Of a stretch of 6,156 bases of DNA, positions 1 to 5,867 are shown in pieces; positions within the stretch are counted from its first letter, which is position 1; every line of letters begins with the position of its first letter. The stretch is taken from assembly GCA_965371325.1 (NCBI GenBank), contig CBDUXZ010000131.1:1-6156 (forward strand), given 5' to 3'. The stretch is from CBDUXZ01 sp965371325 [NCBI: uncultured bacterium]. GTDB lineage: Bacteria; JAUYMQ01. The notes under the pieces were generated by a model, which was not told the origin of the DNA, ran no database searches, and saw nothing but the letters and a program-made list of their open reading frames with translations. The position numbers and the translations under genes were made by a program.

Positions 1-716
1 ATCGGCTCCGGCACGATACCGGACAGAACGACGGGGATTCCCGGCTGCGGGGTTTCCACCTTTTGCGCGAGCGCTTCGCGCGCAACGCGCACGAATACCT
101 CGGCCGGGAGAAATTCCCGAGCACGCACCAGCGTGTAGAACGCCCTGTCCGAGAGGGGGAGCCGGCAGCGATGCTTCAGAAGATCGGCACGGCATCGCTC
201 CGCGGTCTCCTCCTCCGCGATGGAGTTCATCAATTCTGAATCCGACGGGCTCCGGCCGGTGATCTCTGAAAGACTCCTGTAAACGGATCTGAACTCATCC
301 GCGAAAAAACCAACGGCTTTCCCGGCGTTGTCCTTGTCTCCCCGGGGGAGATAGAGGGTCAGTACGGGTTGTTCCGGTTTTATGAAATCCAGCAGGACGC
401 TCCCGAGGCCCTGAAGCGAATCACAGCCATGGGGAACCAGGATCAGGTCCGTGACATCGAGTCCGCCCGACAAGAGGAACGAGAGTCCGTTCCGGATGAT
501 GTTGCAGGTATAGGCCTGAAGATGTGCGTCTCCCGGTGCGGTACTGACGCCGGGCGGTCCCCACACCTCCACGGGTAGAATTCCGAAAGCGCTCAGCAGG
601 CCGCGGGGGTAATGAATGGGAAAGACCGCGGCTACAAGGCCTCCGGCTGCTTTGTGGTCCCTGACGACCTCGAGGCGTCCCGGGATGGAGAGGTCCTCAG
701 TTAATCTTTGTGTCAT
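1..716 (-). CDS. 2-hydroxyacyl-CoA dehydratase / benzoyl-CoA reductase family subunit (HgdB/BcrB-type), 3' end cut by window
   Basis: My reverse-strand translation from the ATG at 716-714 gives 238 residues with no stop before the window edge, so the C-terminus is missing. The protein reads as the D-component fold of 2-hydroxyacyl-CoA dehydratases and class I benzoyl-CoA reductases: an early VAAVFPIHYPRGLLSAFG segment (residues 28-45, the 'FP..vP.eLi.AfG' signature), then LPVEVWG, then HLQAYTCNIIRNG with Cys71 and LILVPHGCDSLQG with Cys98. In this family these conserved cysteines ligate a [4Fe-4S] cluster that takes electrons from an ATP-dependent activase. The third expected cysteine would lie beyond the window. 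An in-frame TGA at 734-732 rules out a longer upstream start, and the Shine-Dalgarno is weak. The substrate cannot be told from this subunit; the partner subunit and activase are not visible. Codons such as TTA, AGA and ATA are commoner here than in the next gene, a mild hint of a different history. Confidence 0.85.
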   Translation of the reverse strand, partial: MTQRLTEDLSIPGRLEVVRDHKAAGGLVAAVFPIHYPRGLLSAFGILPVEVWGPPGVSTAPGDAHLQAYTCNIIRNGLSFLLSGGLDVTDLILVPHGCDSLQGLGSVLLDFIKPEQPVLTLYLPRGDKDNAGKAVGFFADEFRSVYRSLSEITGRSPSDSELMNSIAEEETAERCRADLLKHRCRLPLSDRAFYTLVRAREFLPAEVFVRVAREALAQKVETPQPGIPVVLSGIVPEP

Positions 717-720
717 GGAG

Positions 721-738
721 ATTAGACTAATTCATTAG
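721..738. promoter_or_regulatory. Triple alternating half-site ATTAG-A-CTAAT-TC-ATTAG (putative operator)
   Basis: Three perfect 5-bp half-sites alternate in orientation: ATTAG at 721-725, CTAAT at 727-731 and ATTAG at 734-738. Two overlapping dyads result, with 1-bp and 2-bp centres. The block sits immediately upstream of the dehydratase-like start codon and overlaps its possible -10, a position suited to a repressor. It is AT-rich in a GC-rich setting. That it binds a protein is inference; no regulator is encoded in the window. Confidence 0.4.
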
Positions 739-751
739 CCATGAAAGTCAA

Positions 752-827
752 ACAGGGCGCTCTGTGGCTCTGTATCCCGAGGCGTGCTAATTTCATCTTA
801 TTCCGGGGCGCTCACCTCTGACAGAGG
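752..827. repeat. Cluster of ACAG/CTCTG palindromes and direct repeats in the sulfite reductase upstream region
   Basis: ACAGGGCGCTCTGT at 752-765 is a near-perfect 14-bp dyad. GCTCTGT recurs directly at 759-765 and 767-773. CCTCTG-A-CAGAGG at 815-827 is a perfect 13-bp odd dyad that shares the CTCTG/CAGAG core. The common core suggests a binding motif used several times upstream of the sulfite reductase. The 815-827 copy could alternatively fold as a small hairpin in the leader RNA. The function is unproven. Confidence 0.35.
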
Positions 828-869
828 CGGGGGGGCGGCCCGGTCGCGCCATGTGGGAGGCAATTCAAG

Positions 870-3128
870 ATGTCCGCATCGACCTGGAAAGAAGTGCTGG
901 CTGACAAGATGGTTCCTGAATGGGCCGCTGAAATCGACCTGTTCGAGAAACAACTCGAGCTTCGCAGGCAGGCCAGGCTCGAGGAGAAGGTCTTCGCGGA
1001 AACGCGCCTTCGCCGTGGCGTGTACGGCCAGCGCTACGACAACGGCCAGCGCTTCGACGGCATCGACGAGCGCACCCTGGCCTATGATGATCGGCCCACC
1101 AAGGGTCCGGAGACGGTCTGGGATGCGCCGGGCATGCAGCGCATCAAGATCCCTTACGGCGGGCTGAGCCCGGATCAGATGGACACCCTCGCCGCCCTGG
1201 CCGAGGAGTATTCCGACGCGATTCTCCATGTCACGACCCGGCAGGACTTTCAGCTGCACTTTATCCACATCGAGGATACGCCTGATCTCATGCGGCGCCT
1301 CGCCGCCACAGGCATGACGACGCGCGAAGCCTGCGGGAATTCCGTTCGAAACGTCACGGCCTGTCCCATCGCCGGGGTCTGCCGGACCGAAGCCTTCGAT
1401 GTCTCGCCGTACGCCCAGGCGCTGATGAGCTTCCTCCTCGGTCACCCCGACGTTCAGGATTTCGGTCGCAAGTTCAAGCCGGCCTTTTCAGGCTGCGAGC
1501 AGGAGGCCTGCGGTCTTGTGCAGTTGCACGACGCGGGTTTCGTGGCGCGCATCCAGGATGGAAAGCGCGGATTCAAGGTGGTGGTGGGCGGCGGCCTTGG
1601 CGCGGTGCCACACCAGGCCCGTGTGCTCTCGGAGTTCACGCCGGTGGAGGAGCTTCTCCCCCAGGTACAGGCAGTCGCGCGGGTCTATGCCCGTCTCGGT
1701 GAGAAGCAGAATCGGAACCGTGCGCGAATCAAGTTTCTTCTGGCGAAGCTTGGCATCGAGGAGTTCCGCCGCCTGGTGGAGGAGGAGCGAAAAACGCTTC
1801 CCTACGACGAACGCTGGACGGCCTATCTCGACGACCTGCCGCGCACGGGCGGCGACCTGGCTCGCGATCCGGCTCCCCTCCCCGCGGGAGGCCGGCCGGA
1901 GGACTTCGATGCGTGGTTCGAAACGAACGTCCGGAGGCAGCGCCAGGAAGGGTATGCGGTGGTCACCGTGAACCTGCCGCTCGGCGATATTACGTCCGAT
2001 CAGACACGCGCCCTGGCCGACATCGCCCGCGCCTACGTGGGCGACAATCTGCGGACGACCGTCGAGCAGAACCTCGTCCTGCGCTTTGTGAGCGAGGGCG
2101 ATCTCGTGGAGATCTACAAACGGCTCGACGCTGTCGGGCTTGCGGCGCCCGGGGCGGACACGATCGTCGACGTTACGGCATGTCCCGGCACCGACACCTG
2201 CAAACTCGGCATTGCGAGTAGCCGTGGCCTGGGCGGTGAGCTTAGGCAGCGGCTTGCGGCGAAGTCGGCCTCTCTTCCCCAGGCGATCAAGGATCTCAGA
2301 ATCAAGATCTCCGGCTGTTTCAACAGCTGCGCGCAGCACCATGTTGCCGATATCGGTTTTTACGGAAACAGCCGCAAGGTGGAAGGGCGGGGTGTTCCGC
2401 ACTTCCAGGTGATTCTCGGCGGGCAGCGAACCGATAACGCCGCAAGCTACGGGCTGGCGATGGGCTCGGTGCCCAGCAAGGCCGCCCCGCAGGTGGTGGA
2501 AGCGCTGACGGATGCCTATGTGCAGGGGCGTGAGAAGAACGAGCGCTTCCAGGACTGGATCCAGCGCATGGGCAAGCGCGATGTTCGCGCGATCATCCAG
2601 CCCTTCACGAAGGTGCCCCCTTATGCGGAGAGCCCCGACTTCTACACCGATTGGAGCGATCCGCGCGGCTTCTCCCTCGGAGATCTGGGCGTGGGCGAAT
2701 GCGCCGGCGAGGTTATTTCCCTCTTCGGAATTGAGGTTGTGAAGGCCGAGTCACAGTCATTCGAGGCGCAGGTGGCGCTCGATGAGGGGGACTACGAGGG
2801 GGCTGAGGAGCAGGCCTACCGCGCGATGCTCTCCGCTGCGCGAGCCCTGGTTCGTACGGAGTATATCGATGTCACCGAGGATGCCGACGACATCGTGCGG
2901 GAGTGGAAGGCGCGCTTCTTCGACGATGAGCGTTTCTTTGACAAATATGCCAGGGGCAAGTTCGGACGGTACCTCCTCGACCGACACGCCAGTGCTGAAG
3001 AGAAGATCGATCGCGACGTGGCGTCCCGTCGCATCGAGGAGTCGCAGCTCTTCATCGAAGCGGCGCACGCTTGCGAAAGTCGCACGACTGCAGCTGCGGC
3101 GCAGACCGCCGAGGAAACGCCGGGCTAG
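870..3128 (+). CDS. Siroheme [4Fe-4S] nitrite/sulfite reductase-type hemoprotein, probable sulfite reductase, with C-terminal helical extension
   Basis: 752 aa. The enzyme should carry out six-electron reduction of sulfite to sulfide (or nitrite to ammonia) in the cytoplasm. The two-fold repeat of the family is visible: half-domains at about 88-150 and 357-425, cluster/siroheme domains at about 155-320 and 430-585. The functional cluster set is TACPGTDTC (Cys438, Cys444) and SGCFNSC (Cys483, Cys487); by family knowledge the last Cys bridges to siroheme. TTRQDFQLH (Arg124), Arg160 and RKFK (Lys201, Lys203) align with the anion-binding Arg/Arg/Lys/Lys of sulfite reductases. A Lys at 203, where nitrite reductases usually have Asn, favours sulfite. 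No flavoprotein partner is nearby, so ferredoxin is the likely donor. Oddities are a second cysteine set in the N-terminal half (165, 171, 209, 214) and a charged helical tail from about 600 to 735. The start is fixed by GGGAGG nine bases upstream. The next gene begins 38 bp downstream, probably in the same operon. Confidence 0.9.
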   Translation: MSASTWKEVLADKMVPEWAAEIDLFEKQLELRRQARLEEKVFAETRLRRGVYGQRYDNGQRFDGIDERTLAYDDRPTKGPETVWDAPGMQRIKIPYGGLSPDQMDTLAALAEEYSDAILHVTTRQDFQLHFIHIEDTPDLMRRLAATGMTTREACGNSVRNVTACPIAGVCRTEAFDVSPYAQALMSFLLGHPDVQDFGRKFKPAFSGCEQEACGLVQLHDAGFVARIQDGKRGFKVVVGGGLGAVPHQARVLSEFTPVEELLPQVQAVARVYARLGEKQNRNRARIKFLLAKLGIEEFRRLVEEERKTLPYDERWTAYLDDLPRTGGDLARDPAPLPAGGRPEDFDAWFETNVRRQRQEGYAVVTVNLPLGDITSDQTRALADIARAYVGDNLRTTVEQNLVLRFVSEGDLVEIYKRLDAVGLAAPGADTIVDVTACPGTDTCKLGIASSRGLGGELRQRLAAKSASLPQAIKDLRIKISGCFNSCAQHHVADIGFYGNSRKVEGRGVPHFQVILGGQRTDNAASYGLAMGSVPSKAAPQVVEALTDAYVQGREKNERFQDWIQRMGKRDVRAIIQPFTKVPPYAESPDFYTDWSDPRGFSLGDLGVGECAGEVISLFGIEVVKAESQSFEAQVALDEGDYEGAEEQAYRAMLSAARALVRTEYIDVTEDADDIVREWKARFFDDERFFDKYARGKFGRYLLDRHASAEEKIDRDVASRRIEESQLFIEAAHACESRTTAAAAQTAEETPG

Positions 3129-3166
3129 GCCAGCGCCTGATCCGGACCGGTCTTCGAACGGAACCC

Positions 3167-3757
3167 ATGATCCCGAAACGAATCGCCATCAAGTTTTTTG
3201 CGAGCCCCGATCCGGGAGCCGGACTCAACCTCGGCCCGGCGATCGATATGTTCCATAAGTTTATTCAGTCGAAAAAGGTGGAGGGGCTTCTGATCGACGT
3301 CGCCGATTACGCCCACGTGCCCGAGGGGCCGGGAGTCGTATTGATCGGGCACGATGTTGATTACGGCATCGACCGTACCGGCGGAAGAACCGGGCTCCTT
3401 GTGACGCGCAAGCATTATGCCGATGCTTCGCTCCGCGACGTTCTGCGAGATACGTTGCGGAAGGGGCTCGTGGCCATTCGGGCGATCGAAGACGACGGCT
3501 CTCTTCAGCTGCGCTTCGCGCCTGATGTATTTACGCTCCAGTTTCCGGACCGCCAGGCCGCACCCAACACCGACGACGCCTTCGAGACCATCCAGGCCGA
3601 GATCGCGCCCGTCTTCGCGGAACTCTTCGGCGATGCAAAGCATGAGATCAGCCGCGCGAATGCCGACGATCCCCGGAAGATCCTCACCCTGTCCGTCGCG
3701 GCGAAAGAAACCGTCGCCGCTGATGCCCTCCTGGCCCGCCTCGGCGCCGAGGCCTGA
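3167..3757 (+). CDS. Conserved protein of unknown function downstream of sulfite reductase
   Basis: 196 aa starting at the ATG at 3167. The frame is open upstream to an ATG at 3071, but that would overlap the sulfite reductase by 58 bp and add 32 low-quality residues, so the later start is preferred even though its Shine-Dalgarno is weak. I do not recognise a named function. The best-defined part is residues 38-82: a hydrophobic strand (VEGLLIDVADYAH), a glycine-rich turn (VPEGPGVVLIGHDVDYGID) and TGGRTGLLVTRK. This looks like a compact alpha/beta protein with conserved acidic and His residues (Asp44, Asp47, His50, His62, Asp63). There are no cysteines, no signal peptide and no membrane segment, so it is soluble and cannot hold a thiol-ligated iron-sulfur cluster. 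From my memory of similar sequences, the 'DVADY.HV..GPGV.LI.H' pattern recurs in several phyla. The 38-bp gap implies cotranscription with, and possibly a helper role for, the reductase; that is inference. Confidence 0.8.
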   Translation: MIPKRIAIKFFASPDPGAGLNLGPAIDMFHKFIQSKKVEGLLIDVADYAHVPEGPGVVLIGHDVDYGIDRTGGRTGLLVTRKHYADASLRDVLRDTLRKGLVAIRAIEDDGSLQLRFAPDVFTLQFPDRQAAPNTDDAFETIQAEIAPVFAELFGDAKHEISRANADDPRKILTLSVAAKETVAADALLARLGAEA

Positions 3758-3814
3758 CTCAAAATAGCCCTTGTGATTGCGAGTGCGGAGGGGGAGGCTC
3801 CTGCCGAGCCGCGT

Positions 3815-4450
3815 TCAGTCCTGCTCACTACCCCTGGCCGCGGAAACGATGATGTGCGCGGCCTGTTCCGTGGTGAGGGTATCTGTGTTGATCAGCAAAT
3901 CGTAGTGCGTGGGTAGCTCTTCTTCGATCTGGTAGAAGCGCTTGATGTAGTCTCGCCGCGCCTCTTCGGAGTCCTTCAACGCCTTCAGCGCCTCCTTCTC
4001 GTTCATCCTGCCGCCTCTTGAGAGATGTTTCACGCGGGTTTCCAGCGATGCCGTCACGAACACGCGGAGCACCCCTTCCATGAAGCCCAGCGCCATCGAC
4101 GCCGCGTGCGCCAGGATGACGACGTCCCCTTTCCTTCCCGTTTCATAAACCACAGCGCGGATGAGCGCGCGAAAATCCTCCGGAACGAAGCTCTGCGGTC
4201 CGTGCTCGCCCCGATCGTCCGGCGTGTGAACCTCCGCAGATCGTCCCAGCCAATCGAGTATGCGATCGACGATAGGCTGTTTGTGCTCCGCCTGTTCCAC
4301 GAGCTTGGGGTTCACCTTCACTTTCTTCGCGGCAGTCACGACGATCTCGTCATCGACGTAGCGAAAGCCCAGACGCCTGGCCACCAGACCGCCGATGCTC
4401 TCTCCGCCGGCGCCCAGCGTCCGGGAAATGCATACGACCCGTTTGTTCAT
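3815..4450 (-). CDS. Cytidylate kinase-like family P-loop protein
   Basis: 211 aa, chosen from the ATG at 4450-4448, which has GAGAGGAAG (revcomp of about 4456-4464) just upstream. A longer in-frame start at 4555 would add 35 residues of proline/arginine-rich, unfamily-like sequence. The N-terminus CISRTLGAGGESIG (7-20) matches the 'SR..GsGG..Ia' nucleotide loop of the cytidylate-kinase-like family, which lacks the usual GK[ST]. Further family signs are YVDDEIV (31-37), EEARRDYIKRFY (162-173) and HYDLLINTDTLTTEQAA (182-198). In the strand where relatives usually show 'VIvGRGA', this protein reads VILAHAASMA (111-120), so a conserved Arg appears replaced. Members are soluble putative nucleoside-monophosphate kinases, most of unknown substrate; a true CMP kinase housekeeping role is not implied. 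It is convergent with the sulfite reductase operon (57-bp gap) and divergent from the dehalogenase-like gene. Confidence 0.82.
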   Translation of the reverse strand: MNKRVVCISRTLGAGGESIGGLVARRLGFRYVDDEIVVTAAKKVKVNPKLVEQAEHKQPIVDRILDWLGRSAEVHTPDDRGEHGPQSFVPEDFRALIRAVVYETGRKGDVVILAHAASMALGFMEGVLRVFVTASLETRVKHLSRGGRMNEKEALKALKDSEEARRDYIKRFYQIEEELPTHYDLLINTDTLTTEQAAHIIVSAARGSEQD

Positions 4451-4690
4451 GCCGATCTTCCTCTCGGTAGACGGGCAACCACGCGTCCTTCCTCGTGATT
4501 GACCGGGGCAGGGGAACAGTAAAGCAGGAACGGGGGGCTCTGGGCAACAGCGCATCTCCCGGCCTCTGCGCTGTGGTTTCCACTGGGTTGTTTGGACGGG
4601 GCGTTCGAGAGAATTTCATCAGGGAGGGTGGAATACCCCTTGATCTCCTCCTGATTGCGCGGTCGGGCACGAGAACGATAGAGTGGTGCG
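4451..4690. other. Divergent intergenic region between kinase-like gene and dehalogenase-like gene
   Basis: These 240 bp separate two outward-reading genes and must contain both promoters. I see no convincing sigma70 -35/-10 pair on either strand. The only clear structure is the 8-bp inverted repeat at 4547-4574. Short frames here have no family features. Confidence 0.5.
4547..4574. repeat. 8-bp inverted repeat ACAGCGCA / TGCGCTGT with 12-nt spacer
   Basis: ACAGCGCA at 4547-4554 and TGCGCTGT at 4567-4574 are perfect reverse complements around a C/T-rich 12-base loop. It could be an operator dyad or, if transcribed on the minus strand, a hairpin in the leader of the kinase-like gene about 100 bases before its start. 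No T-run follows on either strand, so it is not a typical intrinsic terminator. Confidence 0.35.
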
Positions 4691-5682
4691 ATGGGCCTGT
4701 TTATCGGAAAGATCACGGACGAGGGCTACGAGCCGCCATTGATCCACAGGTGGCTCTCGCCGCGCGTGTCGGGAAATGAAATCAACGGGCTTGGCGAGCC
4801 GGGGCGCCGCCCCCCCAGGCCGGTCTACTGGCACGAGCCGCGCATGCTCGCCCACGGCTGGTTGCAGCGCCTCCTCACGGCCCGCGCGCGCTTCACACCG
4901 GCGCTATGGCGGGTGGGGTACGAGAACGAGGTGCTTCAGGCGAGGCGCCACCGGCCGATTGCCACGACGAAGAAAATGGCCACGCCGGAGGAGTGGGCGG
5001 AGGGGGTGAGGAAATACGCCGGAGAGAACGAAGCGGATCTTGTCGGTATCGCACGGGTCGATCCGGACTGGGTGTTCGAGGGATATCGTGTCTCGACGCC
5101 ATGGATTGTGGTTCTGGGCGTGGCGATGGATCACGCGCGGCTCTCCACCGCGCCGGCGATCGAATCCGTCGACGAAGTAATGGCCCAGTACAACCGCGGC
5201 GTGCGGGCGGCCAAGGGGCTTGCCAACTGGATACGCAGCCAGGGTATGAGGCCGAGGGCCACAGCGGCCCCCAGGCAGGACCGGTGGCCCTCATCCCGGC
5301 AGCCCTGGCCTGCGGCTTTGGCGAGCTGGGAAAGCACGGCTCGATCATCAACCGCGACTACGGCTCTTCTTTCCGCCTCGCCTGCGTTCTGACCGACCTG
5401 CCGCTCGTTGCCGACGTACCCGATAAGCTGGACGTCGACGACTTTTGCCGGAACTGTCGCCTCTGTACGGCGGAATGTCCACCGAACGCGATTTTTGATG
5501 AGAAGCAGACGGTGCGCGGCGAGCGGAAGTGGTATGTGGACTTCGACAAATGCATTCCGTACTTCAACGACACCTTCGGATGCGCGATTTGCATTGGCGT
5601 CTGCCCATGGAGCCGCCCCGGCCTGGCGGCCCGGCTCGCTGAGAAGATGGCGCGCCGGCGCTCAGAGGGCGCTGGGCTTTAA
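4691..5682 (+). pseudogene. Reductive dehalogenase-like / epoxyqueuosine reductase-related corrinoid and 2x[4Fe-4S] protein, split by a one-base frameshift
   Basis: The upstream frame begins at ATG 4691 (MGLFIGKITDEGYEPP) and carries the N-terminal half up to WIRSQG at about 5244. Homology-like sequence then continues in the -1 frame as YEAEGHSGPQAGPVALIPAA and ends at TAA 5680-5682. Restoring one base in the GGG run at 5242-5244 gives a 330-codon reading frame with no internal stop. The restored protein has ACGFGELGKHGSIINRDYG (207-225) and TDLPL (235-239), typical of the RdhA cobamide-binding core. It then has CRNCRLCTAECP (Cys253, 256, 259, 263) and a second set at Cys288, 298, 301, 305 ending in CPW. 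No Tat signal or membrane segment is visible, so it would be cytosolic, unlike respiratory RdhA. As written, the 4691 frame stops at 5392 and makes 233 aa without either cluster. This is either a recent pseudogene or a sequencing/assembly error; the downstream half shows no further decay, which favours error or very recent loss. Confidence 0.8.
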
Positions 5683-5686
5683 AGCC

Positions 5687-5715
5687 TTGCAGATCGAGAT
5701 ATATCCCGGTAAATA
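5687..5715 (+). promoter_or_regulatory. Putative sigma70-type promoter for tRNA-Glu
   Basis: TTGCAG at 5687-5692 and TAAATA at 5710-5715 are separated by an ideal 17 bp, in an AT-richer patch right after the preceding stop codon. Each hexamer matches consensus at only three of six positions, so strength is uncertain. Transcription would start near 5722, giving a tRNA leader of roughly 48 bases that contains the hairpin at 5732-5755. A perfect 12-bp palindrome, GGCTTTAAAGCC (5675-5686), abuts it upstream. Confidence 0.4.
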
Positions 5716-5731
5716 TGCTCCCACGCAGGTT

Positions 5732-5755
5732 GGGGGTCAGGCATGCCTGGCCCCC
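5732..5755. repeat. 24-bp near-perfect inverted repeat in the tRNA-Glu leader
   Basis: GGGGG (5732-5736) pairs with CCCCC (5751-5755), T5737 wobble-pairs with G5750, and the centre CAGGCATGCCTG (5738-5749) is a perfect palindrome. The hairpin would be very stable, ending 14 bases before the tRNA. There is no T-run after it, so it is a poor intrinsic terminator for the preceding gene. A leader or processing structure is equally plausible. Confidence 0.55.
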
Positions 5756-5769
5756 CAGATTCAGCTTGG

Positions 5770-5845
5770 GACCCCATCGTCTAGAGGCCAAGGACTCCGC
5801 CCTTTCAAGGCGGCAACACGGGTTCGACTCCCGTTGGGGTCACCA
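5770..5845 (+). tRNA. tRNA-Glu (anticodon UUC), CCA encoded
   Basis: A complete cloverleaf can be drawn. The acceptor stem GACCCCA (5770-5776) pairs fully with TGGGGTC (5835-5841). The anticodon stem CCGCC (5797-5801) pairs with GGCGG (5809-5813) around the loop CTTTCAA, placing TTC at 5804-5806 after the invariant T33. The T arm carries GGTTCGACTCC. The discriminator A5842 is followed by encoded CCA at 5843-5845. The tRNA decodes GAA/GAG. There is no intron. The sequence is intact and standard. tRNA 3' ends are common integration sites, but I see no convincing downstream att copy in the window. Confidence 0.96.
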
Positions 5846-5867
5846 TCTCCCAAGCCAGTTTAAAACA

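Larger units (their letters stand above)
717..869. promoter_or_regulatory. Divergent intergenic region between the dehydratase-like gene and the sulfite reductase gene
   Basis: Both flanking genes are transcribed outward from this 153-bp stretch, so it must hold both promoters. On the minus strand TTGACT (revcomp of 746-751) lies upstream of TCTAAT (revcomp of 722-727), with a 19-nt spacer that is longer than optimal. If used, it would leave almost no leader before the ATG at 716. On the plus strand TAATTT at 788-793 is a possible -10 without a good -35. GGGAGG at 855-860, nine bases before the ATG at 870, is a strong ribosome binding site and fixes the sulfite reductase start. The promoter calls are weak; the ribosome binding site is firm. 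Confidence 0.45.

Noticed and set aside
369-578. Plus-strand 69-codon frame at the left end
   Set aside because: Shadow of the dehydratase-like gene on the minus strand; no supporting signals.
798-1445. 215-codon minus-strand frame covering the sulfite reductase start and its upstream region
   Set aside because: It mirrors the coding strand in third-position GC, has no family-like motifs and would cover the promoter region.
1488-2402. Long open frame (304 codons) on the minus strand inside the sulfite reductase gene
   Set aside because: It is antisense to a strongly supported gene; no recognisable domains, arginine/proline-rich composition typical of GC-rich shadow frames.
3071-3166. Upstream start for the 196-aa unknown protein
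   Set aside because: It would overlap the sulfite reductase by 58 bp and adds a Cys/Arg-rich stretch unlike the rest; the ATG at 3167 fits the gene boundary better.
3796-3810. Small hairpin GGCTC-CTGCC-GAGCC between convergent genes as a terminator
   Set aside because: Only a 5-bp stem with no T-run on either strand; too weak to call an intrinsic terminator.
4451-4555. Longer start of the kinase-like protein at 4555
   Set aside because: The additional 35 residues are low-complexity Pro/Arg/Cys; the family N-terminus and a good Shine-Dalgarno both point to 4450.
5268-5272. CCCCC run as a programmed -1 frameshift site in the dehalogenase-like gene
   Set aside because: No proper slippery heptamer in the zero frame, and the family-like YEAEGHSGP sequence already lies in the second frame upstream of this run, so the shift must occur near 5242-5244.
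5408-5863. Plus-strand frame running from the iron-sulfur region through the tRNA
   Set aside because: It overlaps the true cluster-binding frame and then reads through a tRNA gene, so it is not a real gene.
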